From the NCBI RefSeq assembly GCF_011039275.1, contig NZ_JAAKGB010000001.1, positions 1,240,001-1,304,000 of the forward strand: DNA of 64,000 nucleotides, written 5' to 3'. Positions 34,019-43,100 of this stretch are shown piece by piece. The notes below the pieces were generated by a model, which searched no databases, was not told where the DNA came from, and worked only from the letters and a program-made list of their open reading frames with translations. The first letter of the stretch is position 1. Each line of letters begins with the position of its first letter. Position numbers and translations under genes: made by a program. This DNA is from Streptococcus hyointestinalis. GTDB taxonomy: Bacteria; Bacillota; Bacilli; Lactobacillales; Streptococcaceae.

Positions 34019-35425
34019 TTACTTGATGAGCTCGTAGATAGCTTCGGCGTAGATAGCCGCTGCACGGTAGAGATCCTCAACGTCAGCAAATTCATTGGCT
34101 TGGTGCATGGTATTGACATAGTCTGGGAACATAGCACCGTAAGCGACACCACGCTCTAGGAGACGACCAAAGGTACCGCCACCGATGACTTGCTCATGTC
34201 CTTTGAGCCCTGTTTGTTTTTCGTAAACAGATAGCAAAGTCACAACCAACGGGTCATCCACTGGGACATAGTGTGGTGTGTGCTCGTGTTCAGACAGAGT
34301 GACTTTTGTCACACCTGCTAGCTTCTCAAGTTCTGCTTGGATAGTTTTTGCGTCTGTGCCTTGTGGGTAGCGGAAGTTGAGAGCAATGGTATTGTCATCA
34401 GAATTAGCGTCAAAGTTAAAGACACCAGCATTCATAGACAGCGCACCCATCTTAGCGTCTGTGTAGGCAACACCTAGTTTTTTACCGTCAAAGTCGTCGT
34501 GTAAAACGTCAGCTGTTAGGGCGATAAAGTCTTTGGCTGCGCCTTCAAAGGCATACTCCTTGAGGAAGTTAGCGAGATAAGTCGCTCCGTTAATCCCTTC
34601 TTCTGGAGTTGAACCGTGAGCTGATTTTCCATAGACAGTCACGCTGAACTGTCCGTTTTCCTCGCTCACTTCTGCTGTGACTGGATGTTGGCTGGTAAAT
34701 GCCTCTAGGTCTTTTTGCAGAGCAGCTAGGCTGCTATTTGCTGTAAAGACAGCTGTAGCAGACTCTGGTACCATATTTTCACGCAAACCACCTGTAAAGC
34801 TGATAAGCGTAAAGTCACCAGCATTTTTGCCAGCAAAATGGAGATACTCTGTGATATTTCCTTTTTCCCCATTGATGATAGGAAACTCAGCGTCAGGAGA
34901 AAAACCAAAATCTGGCTTTTTCAAACCGCTATTGGCAAAGTAATACTCCATATCGCCCCAGCCAGACTCCTCGTCTGTCCCCACGATAAAGCGGACTTTT
35001 TTAGACACAGGAAGCCCTAGGTCTTTGATGATTTTCAAGCCATAGTAGCAAGCCATAGTTGGCCCCTTGTCGTCAGACGAACCACGAGCATAGAGACGAC
35101 CATCCTTGATAACAGGCTCATAAGGGTCTGTATCCCAGCCGCTACCTGCTGGCACAACGTCCAAGTGCGCAAAGATACCGAGTTCTTCGTCCCCTTCACC
35201 AAAGGTAAAGTGCCCAGCGTAGTTGTCGATATTGGCTGTTTCATAGCCGTCACGCTCTGCCATTTTCAAGAAATGCTCCAAAGCTTTAACTGGTCCAGGT
35301 CCAAATGGATGTTCCTTGTCTGCCTTGCTATCGTCACGCTCTGAGTTGATACGCAAGAGGCTAAACAAGTCCTCCATCATATCACTTTTACGTTTTTCGA
35401 CTTCTGCGTTAAAATCTACTGTCAT
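34019..35425 (-). CDS. pepV: Dipeptidase PepV (M20 family)
   Basis: 468 residues from ATG 35425, chosen because GAGAGGAAGAACA precedes it and MTVDFNAEVEKRK matches PepV starts. Di-zinc site residues: the His-Asp of GIFAHLDVVPAG, Asp of RGSSDDKGP, Glu-Glu of GTDEESGWGD, Asp of SPDAEFP and a late His. It cleaves dipeptides in the cytosol to feed amino-acid nutrition. The nitroreductase gene lies 34 bases upstream and the UDG gene 11 bases downstream. Confidence 0.94.
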   Translation of the reverse strand: MTVDFNAEVEKRKSDMMEDLFSLLRINSERDDSKADKEHPFGPGPVKALEHFLKMAERDGYETANIDNYAGHFTFGEGDEELGIFAHLDVVPAGSGWDTDPYEPVIKDGRLYARGSSDDKGPTMACYYGLKIIKDLGLPVSKKVRFIVGTDEESGWGDMEYYFANSGLKKPDFGFSPDAEFPIINGEKGNITEYLHFAGKNAGDFTLISFTGGLRENMVPESATAVFTANSSLAALQKDLEAFTSQHPVTAEVSEENGQFSVTVYGKSAHGSTPEEGINGATYLANFLKEYAFEGAAKDFIALTADVLHDDFDGKKLGVAYTDAKMGALSMNAGVFNFDANSDDNTIALNFRYPQGTDAKTIQAELEKLAGVTKVTLSEHEHTPHYVPVDDPLVVTLLSVYEKQTGLKGHEQVIGGGTFGRLLERGVAYGAMFPDYVNTMHQANEFADVEDLYRAAAIYAEAIYELIK

Positions 35426-35459
35426 TGTTCTTCCTCTCAAGTGTGTTTTTTCCTATGCT

Positions 35460-36062
35460 TTAGCGTTCTTCCAAAATCTCGTCCACTGGCAAGCGGTAAG
35501 TCGGCTCTGGCTTGTCGTCGCTATAGCCAACCGTTATCAAGAGCTCAGGACGAAAGCGCTCATCAATCGCCAAAATAGCGTTAGTCGCGCTCTTGTCAAA
35601 GCCCAAAATCATGTTGGAGCTAAGCCCTTGGTCCGTCAACGCAAGCACCAAGTTCATAGCGACAAGCCCAGCATTGAGCGCTAGATATTCACCTTTTGTC
35701 ACCTCATCAAAGCCCTTAAAACGAGCTGGCATGGTCTCCATGAAATAGCTAAGCTGTCCATCAGACAAGTCCTTACGCCCAATGCGGGCGATTTTACGCG
35801 CGCGCTTTTCCAAGTCCGTGTCAGAAAACAAGGCAATCACATAAGCTGCTGACTGGACTTGCTCCTTGTTTGCAGCTGGCAGGCTATCTGCAAGCTCTTC
35901 TTTTTTACTATCAACCAGCACAAACTTCCACGGTTGGATATTGTGGGCAGATGGGGAAAGGCTTGCGATTTCAATGGCTGTACGCACATCCTTTTTATCG
36001 ACAGGCTTCTCATTAAAGTGCTTAATGGCACGGCGTTTTTTACTTAAATCCAGAAACTTCAT
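35460..36062 (-). CDS. Nitroreductase family protein
   Basis: 200 residues from ATG 36062 (MKFLDLSKKRRAIKHFNEKP). A longer frame from 36128 has no support. FMN-binding nitroreductase features: KKRRAIKHF at the N-terminus, SPSAHNIQPWKFVLVDS, and MNLVLALTDQGLSSNMILGFD. It is likely an NAD(P)H-dependent FMN oxidoreductase with unknown substrate. It shares its direction with pepV and the UDG-like gene, probably as the first gene of that operon. Confidence 0.88.
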   Translation of the reverse strand: MKFLDLSKKRRAIKHFNEKPVDKKDVRTAIEIASLSPSAHNIQPWKFVLVDSKKEELADSLPAANKEQVQSAAYVIALFSDTDLEKRARKIARIGRKDLSDGQLSYFMETMPARFKGFDEVTKGEYLALNAGLVAMNLVLALTDQGLSSNMILGFDKSATNAILAIDERFRPELLITVGYSDDKPEPTYRLPVDEILEER

Positions 36063-36152
36063 GGCAAAATCGTCCTCTCTAGTGATAACTACTGCTATTT
36101 TACCATTTTTTGAAATGGTTTTCAGCACTTTGTTACATTTTCACAAAGTCTT

Positions 36153-36989
36153 TTATGGACTCGTCTCCAAGCGAGCGATGTGAATGGTGAGGTAGACTTG
36201 CTCATCATAGCTCATGTCAAAGTCATAAGACGACAGCACGTAGGCCTTTATCTTTTGCGTACAAGAAAAGGCTTGTGGGTAGTTGAGCTTAACCTGCTCG
36301 TAGAGAAAACTGTCGTTTTTCCCTTGGACAAGACCGCTACTGACACGCTGGGCAAAGTACTGGATATGCGTGACAAAGCGGTTGTAGCTGATGGAGTCCT
36401 CGTCTGTGACCTGCCCATAGTAGAGACGGACAATGCCTAGAATATCCCGCACAATCTTAGTCACCCGATAGCTCTCTGAGCTGATGGACTTTTCCTTTTG
36501 GGCATTGATAAAATGCAGAGCGATAGAGGAAATCTCATCCTCTGGAAGTAACAACTGCAAACGCTCAAAAATCATCTGAACAGCCTTTCTGCCTAACTGG
36601 TACTCTTTGGGATAAAACTTTCTGATTTCCCAGTTCAGCGGATTTTGGACAGGGAGATTATTGCGATTGCGCTCTATGGCATAGTGAATGTGATCAGCTA
36701 GCCCGATATAAAAGCTAGTCTCAAAAGTCACATCAAGCTCCTCCTTGGCATAAGCAATCAACTCTAGCACTAGGTCAATCTCAGCTTCTGGCAAAGTATG
36801 ATAAAGTTGTGAAAAGTCCTCTACCTTATCACTATCATAGAGCACAAAGGTCTTTTCAATCCGACTCTCGTCCAGCTCATCACCTGCACGCTTTTGAAAA
36901 CCAAGCCCAGCACCCATGAGGATAATCTCATCACCAGATGAACTCTTAGCCTGCACAACATTGTTATTATACACTTTTTCGATCTTCAT
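36153..36989 (-). CDS. licT: BglG/LicT-family transcription antiterminator
   Basis: 278 residues from ATG 36989 (MKIEKVYNNNVVQ, the usual LicT start); AGGAG is a little far (13 bases) upstream. The CAT RNA-binding domain (1-55) is followed by PRD1 (His in LADHIHYAIERN and ALHFINAQK) and PRD2 (His in FVTHIQYFAQR and LTIHIARLE). All four PRD histidines expected for PTS phosphorylation are present. Such proteins bind a RAT hairpin in leader RNA of beta-glucoside PTS operons. No PTS or glucosidase gene and no obvious RAT is near, so it must act on a distant operon. Confidence 0.9.
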   Translation of the reverse strand: MKIEKVYNNNVVQAKSSSGDEIILMGAGLGFQKRAGDELDESRIEKTFVLYDSDKVEDFSQLYHTLPEAEIDLVLELIAYAKEELDVTFETSFYIGLADHIHYAIERNRNNLPVQNPLNWEIRKFYPKEYQLGRKAVQMIFERLQLLLPEDEISSIALHFINAQKEKSISSESYRVTKIVRDILGIVRLYYGQVTDEDSISYNRFVTHIQYFAQRVSSGLVQGKNDSFLYEQVKLNYPQAFSCTQKIKAYVLSSYDFDMSYDEQVYLTIHIARLETSP

Positions 36990-37044
36990 GGCACTAACTG
37001 TACTCCTTATCCTCATGACCAACCAGCCACTTGTTCCTCTTGCT

Positions 37045-37053
37045 ATTATAGCA
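37045..37053 (-). promoter_or_regulatory. Extended -10 of licT
   Basis: TGC-TATAAT on the minus strand (TATAAT at 37045-37050), about 55 bases before the chosen start. No clear -35 is seen. Confidence 0.5.
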
Positions 37054-37096
37054 TAGATAGGCAGATTATTCGATGGGTTAAAGGATTTTACGACAT

Positions 37097-37123
37097 AAAA
37101 AGAGAACCCTAAAGGGTTCTCTT
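37097..37123 (-). terminator. Terminator of the adhesin gene
   Basis: AAGAGAACCC-TAAA-GGGTTCTCTT stem with T residues following on the minus strand, 55 bases after the adhesin stop. Confidence 0.83.
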
Positions 37124-37177
37124 CTCAACTACACATGAGAGACATCTCTGCTAGTATAGAAGCTAGGCTAATGACAA

Positions 37178-40100
37178 TTAGTCATCATCTTTCTTGCGAC
37201 CTTTTCCAATTCCGAAAAGTCCAAGTGCAGAAAGGACGCTACCTATAGCGGTTGCTAGGATACCACTATCGCTACCTGTCTTAGGCAAGGCTTTATCAGA
37301 TTGAGCGGATTCCGCCTTGGCTGTGGTAGTTTTTGCTGCTGGAGGTGTTTGCGTAGCTGGTTCTACTTTCGTGTAGATGTGAGTCACATTGCCATCTTTA
37401 TCTACTGTTGTAGTGATGAACTTGTAACCTGGGATATCTTTATTTGGCTGGTTACCATCTTCACTTGGTGCAACTGGGTTGCCATCTCCATCTACATAAG
37501 ACGTTGTTGTCTTAGTTTCTGGTGTTACTGGTGTGTAGACATGAATTGTCTTACCACCTTCAGTCTTAGTGGTTACATAAGTGTAGCCTGGGATATCTTT
37601 ATTAGTTTGGGTACCGTCTTCATCTGGTGCGATTGGGTTACCGTTGTTGTCTACATAAGAAGTTGTTGTCTTAGCGTAGACGTGTTCTACATTACCTTTT
37701 TCGTCAACGTTAGTTGTGATGTAAGTGTAGCCATCGATATCCTTCTTAGGCTTGTTACCTTCTTCTTCTGGTGATACGGTGTTGCCGTCTTCATCTACGA
37801 AGGTTGTCTTAGTGACCTCAACTGGAGTGTAGACGTGGATAGTCTTACCACCTTCAGTCTTAGTGGTTACATAAGTGTAGCCTGGGATATCTTTATTAGT
37901 TTGGGTACCGTCTTCATCTGGTGCGATTGGGTTACCGTTGTTGTCTACATAAGAAGTTGTGGTCTTAGCGTAGACGTGTTCTACATTACCTTTTTCGTCA
38001 ACGTTAGTTGTGATGTAAGTGTAGCCATCGATATCCTTCTTAGGCTTGTTACCTTCTTCTGGTGATACGGTGTTGCCGTCTTCATCTACGAAGGTTGTCT
38101 TAGTGACCTCAACTGGAGTGTAGACGTGGATAGTCTTACCACCTTCAGTCTTAGTGGTTACATAAGTGTAGCCATCGATATCCTTCTTAGGCTTGTTACC
38201 TTCTTCTTCTGGTGATACGGTGTTGCCGTCTTCATCTACGAAGGTTGTCTTAGTGACCTCAACTGGAGTGTAGACGTGGATAGTCTTACCACCTTCAGTC
38301 TTAGTGGTTACATAAGTGTAGCCTGGGATATCTTTATTAGTTTGGGTACCGTCTTCATCTGGTGCGATTGGGTTACCGTTGTTGTCTACATAAGAAGTTG
38401 TTGTCTTAGCGTAGACGTGTTCTACATTACCTTTTTCGTCAACGTTGGTTGTGATGTAAGTGTAGCCATCGATATCCTTCTTAGGCTGGTTACCTTCTTC
38501 TTCTGGTGATACGGTGTTGCCGTCTTCATCCACGAAGGTAGTCTTAGTGACCTCAACTGGAGTGTAGACGTGGATGGTCTTACCACCTTCAGTCTTAGTG
38601 GTTACGTAAGTGTAGCCTGGGATTTCTTTGTTCGTTTGGGTACCGTCTTCATCTGGTGCGATTGGGTTACCGTTGTTGTCTACATAAGAAGTTGTGGTCT
38701 TAGCGTAAACGTGTTCTACATTACCTTTTTCGTCAACGTTAGTTGTGATGTAAGTGTAGCCATCGATATCCTTCTTAGGCTGGTTACCTTCTTCTTCTGG
38801 TGATACGGTGTTGCCGTCTTCATCTACGAAGGTAGTTACGGTTGTTGCGGTCGTCACAACAGTCGCAGTGGCGGTGTCTGTAAGACCATCTGAATCGGTG
38901 ATAGTCGCTGTTACCACATAAGTACCTGGGTTAGCTGAAATGTAACTGTTCAACTCTTCAACACTTGAAGCTGTTACGGCATTACCAGAAGCGTCTACAG
39001 CCGTGTAAGTGACCGTTGAAGTCTTAGCGTCTGTGGTTGAAGCGTCGTCTTCTTTATCGCTACCGCCATCAAAGAGACTTGTCACATCAACAGAAGCCCC
39101 CTTAGTGATGGTGGTTACTGGAACAGTGGTTTCAATAACCGGTGGCGTATTTGTGATGACATCACTTGATGTCGTGCTGTTGCCGGCTGCGTCTGTTGCA
39201 GTTGCGGTGATTGGGCTGGTTGTGTAGCCATCGCCTGTCGCTTGCAAGTCAGCGTCTGCTGGGACTTTAACCGTCAATGTCACCGTACCGTCACCATTAG
39301 CTACTGGTGTGTAAGTATTACCATCAGTACCAGTGTAAGAACCATCTGTGTTCTTGGTAAGAGTTACAGTTGTTGTACCCGTTGTTGTAGATGTCGTACC
39401 AGTGTTGGTTGATACTGGGAAGGTGACATCTACTTTTTCAGCGTCATCTGAAACAGTTACGGCAACTTCTGTAGCGGCTGTGCTAACATTTTCAATTGCC
39501 ACACTTGGTGAGGTGGTATCTTTAGTCGTGATGAGAGCAGTCGCTGTTGCGCTCTTACCGTCAGAATCAGTGATGGTCGCTGTCACTGTGTAGTCACCTG
39601 GGTTTGCAGCGACCTGTTCAGGAGTGACAACATTGCCTTCAGAGTCGGTCATCACATATGTGACGGTTGAGGTCTTGCTGTCTGTGGTTGAGGCATCGTC
39701 TTCCTTATCGCTACCGCCATCAAAGAGCGCTGCAATTTGAGCTTCTGTCAATGGCGTGCTGCCTTTTTCAATAACTGTCGTTGGAGTTACAGTTGTGATA
39801 ACAGGTGGCTCGTTAGAAATCACATCACTAGATGTCGTACTGTTGCCAGCTGCGTCTGTTGCAGTTGAGGTGATTGGGCTGGTTGTGTAGCCGTCTCCTG
39901 TCGCTTGCAAGTCAGCCTCTGCTGGGACTTTCACGGTCAATGTCACCGTACCGTCACCATTATCCACTGGTGTGTAGGTGTTACCATCCGTACCTGTGTA
40001 AGAGCCGTCTGCGTTCTTAGTAAGAGTTACGGTTGTTGTTCCAGTTGTTGTCGAGCTGGTATCGGTATTGGTTGAGATTGGGAAGTTGACGTCCACTTTG

Positions 40101-43100
40101 GTTGAATCACTAGATACCTTCACTGCAACTTCTGTAGCAGCAGTATTGACATCTTCTACTGTAACTACCGGTGCAGACTTATCTTCTGTGGTAAATACGG
40201 TTGAAGCTGTTGCAGTCTTACCATCAGAATCGGTAATGGTCGCAACTACAGTGTAAGTACCTGGGTTAGCTGAGATATAAGCATTGATAGCTGCTTCATC
40301 AGTCAATACTGTATCGCCCACAGTCAAGCTGTAAGTAACAGTTGAGGTCTTGTTGTCTGTAGCTGATGCGTCATCTTCAAGGTCTGATGAGGTGAACTTA
40401 GCAGCAACATCGACACTGTCACCTTGAGCAAGCGTTGTGCTCTCTACAGTAGCTGTGATGACTGGTGCTTCATTGGTGATGATGTCTGTGGATGTAGCAG
40501 TATTTCCTGCGGCGTCACGAGCAGTCACTGTGATTGGGCTAGTGGTGTAGCCATTTCCTGTCGCTTGCAAGTCCGCTGTGGCTGGTACTTTGACGGTCAA
40601 TGACACCGTACCATCTCCGTTAGCTGTTGTGGTGTAAGTATTGCCATTACTACCTGTGTAAGAACCATCCGCATTCTTAGTAAGGGTCACCGCAACCGTT
40701 GAAGCGGTGCTTGAGCTGGTGTCTGTGTTGCTTGAGACTGGGAAGTTCACGGTCAACTCGGTTACATCATCAGAAACGGTCAATGTAACGTCAGTCGCAT
40801 CTGTACGAACATCCGCAACATCTACAGTTGGTGCTGTTGTGTCTTTTGTGACAAGGACAGAAACAGCCGTGTCTGTCTTACCATCAGAATCAGTGATAGT
40901 AGCTGTGACAGTATAGTTGCCTGGGTTCGCAGCTGCTTGTTCAGGGGTGACCACACTACCACTAGCGTCTGTAATGACGTAAGTCACTGTTGAGGTCTTG
41001 CTGTCCGTTGCAGACGTATCATCTTCCTTATCGCTACCACCATCAAAGAGGGCTGCAAGAACCGCTTCGGTCAAGCTTGAGCCTTTTTCGATTTCCTTAA
41101 CCGCTGTTACAGTCGTAATCACTGGCGCTTGGTTGGTGATGACATCTTTAGCAGAAGCTTTCGTGGTATTTGCGCCATCTGTGTAGCTAGCTTCTACAGT
41201 GATTGGGCTGGTTGTATAGCCGTCTCCTGTTGCTTGCAAGTCTGCTGTAGCTGGCACTTTGACGGTAAAGGTAGTAAGACCATCTGTACCTGTTGTCGCT
41301 GTGTAAGTGTTGCCATCTGCGTCTGTCCAAGTACCATCTGTGCCTTTAGTAAGCGTTACAGAAACGGTAGAAGATGTGGTTGAGCTGGTGTCTGTATTGG
41401 TTGAGACTGGGAAGGTCACTTCCAAGCTTGTTACCATACCGATTGATTCTGTTGGAACACCGACGGTAACAGTGGTTGCTGCAGTGTTCACATCTTCGAT
41501 AGTTGGTGTTGTTGCAAGAACCGTTGGAGTGTAGGTCGCAGTCGCTGTGGCTGTTACAGCATTGCCATCTTCATCCGTACCTACAGAAGTTTCTAATTGA
41601 ACCGTAACACCTGTCGCTACACCTGTAAAGGTTTCTACTGGGGTGAAGGTCACAACACCTGTTGATGGGTCAATAGTGTACGTTCCCTCACCAGCGATGC
41701 TAATAGAATCAGTTAATTTCCCGTCTGAATCCACTAACTTAGCTGGGTAAGTAGCGCTAGCAGCTACAGCATTGCCATTAGAGTCGGTAAAGGTTGGTGT
41801 GCCTGTTTGTGTCACATTTTGGAGACCTGTAGAGGTCACATCCTTACCAGAAATGGTTGGAGCAACAACGGTTGGGATGTAGACAGAGTCCATGGTGTAG
41901 GTTGTTTGGATTTGTTGGACATTTTCAAGACCGTTTGTAGCCGTATCTGCTGTCCAGCCTGTGCTAGCTCCATTCTTATCCCAAGCACGTACAACGATAC
42001 CAGTAGCTGTGCCGACAAAGTCTGCTTCAGGCGTAAAGGTCACTTCACCTGTGGTGTTATTAAGAGTGTAGGTTCCTTGTCCAGCAACAGTAAGTGTGGT
42101 GTCATCTACTTCATTACCATCTACAACGAGCTTGTAGACCTTACTTGTGTCAATCGTATTGACTGTTGTAAAGTCGTAGTCAATTTGACCATAAGCAGTG
42201 AAGGTCACTTGGCTGGTTTGTGTTTCCCCTTTGTTACCACTTGTTGTTACTTTTGAACCACGTGGTGGGAAGGTTTGTTGGATAGTGCTATCTTCCACTT
42301 CACCGGTAAATGCCATACCTGTAGCTTCTGCAATATCTGCGGCGTTTGAAGAGATACGCACACGGAATCCCAGTTGAGTAGCACTGGTGTCCACGCTTTG
42401 TGAAATGTCAGACCAAGTCAAGGTCACAAGACCGGGTTCAGAATTGGTCGTTTCTACAATATCAGAACCTTCACCCTCGTCAAAGACACCGTTGTTGTTA
42501 AAGTCGATGAAACCGTGAACATAGGCAACACCAGACGTGTCACCAGCTGTTGCAAGGACACTAATCTGATAAGTGCCGTCTGTTGCCTTGTGGAGAGTCA
42601 ACTCTGTTCCATTGTGGATTTCGCTCTCACCAACCAACTGCAGATTGCCTTCATCGGCAAAGGCAGCTTTGCCATCTTCTACTGGGTTGATATTGTCATC
42701 AAGTACCCAACCACTACCCACTTTCGTCTCGTCTTCAAGAGTTGTACTCGTGTAGTTATCAGCGTCAGGTTTTATTGTACCAAGGTAAGGCAACTCATTA
42801 GCGTTTGTAATGGCGTGGCTGGCTGAACCATAGCTATCTGGCGCATCCCCCGTATCCAAAACGATGAATCCAATAGAAGCACGCTGCATACCTGTAGACA
42901 TGATGTAGAGACCGATGTTCTCTGCATTACGTGACATAACGATTGGTACAGAATAGGTGTTTTGTTTGTTAGAAACAGGACCAAAGACTTGGGTACCAAG
43001 ACCATCTGTTACGATGAGAGACAGGTCTTCCTCTTCATTGCCATCTTGGGCAATGACAAACTGGTGCGCACGAACGGTAGAGTCGGTCAACTCACGGCTG

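Noticed and set aside
37301-38803. Several plus-strand open frames opposite the adhesin repeats
   Set aside because: They are antisense shadows of the repeated coding sequence, low in complexity, without ribosome binding sites, and repeat with the same period.
37360-38850. Regular repeats that might suggest a CRISPR array
   Set aside because: The units are contiguous, ~147 bp, in frame and code for protein; there are no spacers and no cas genes.
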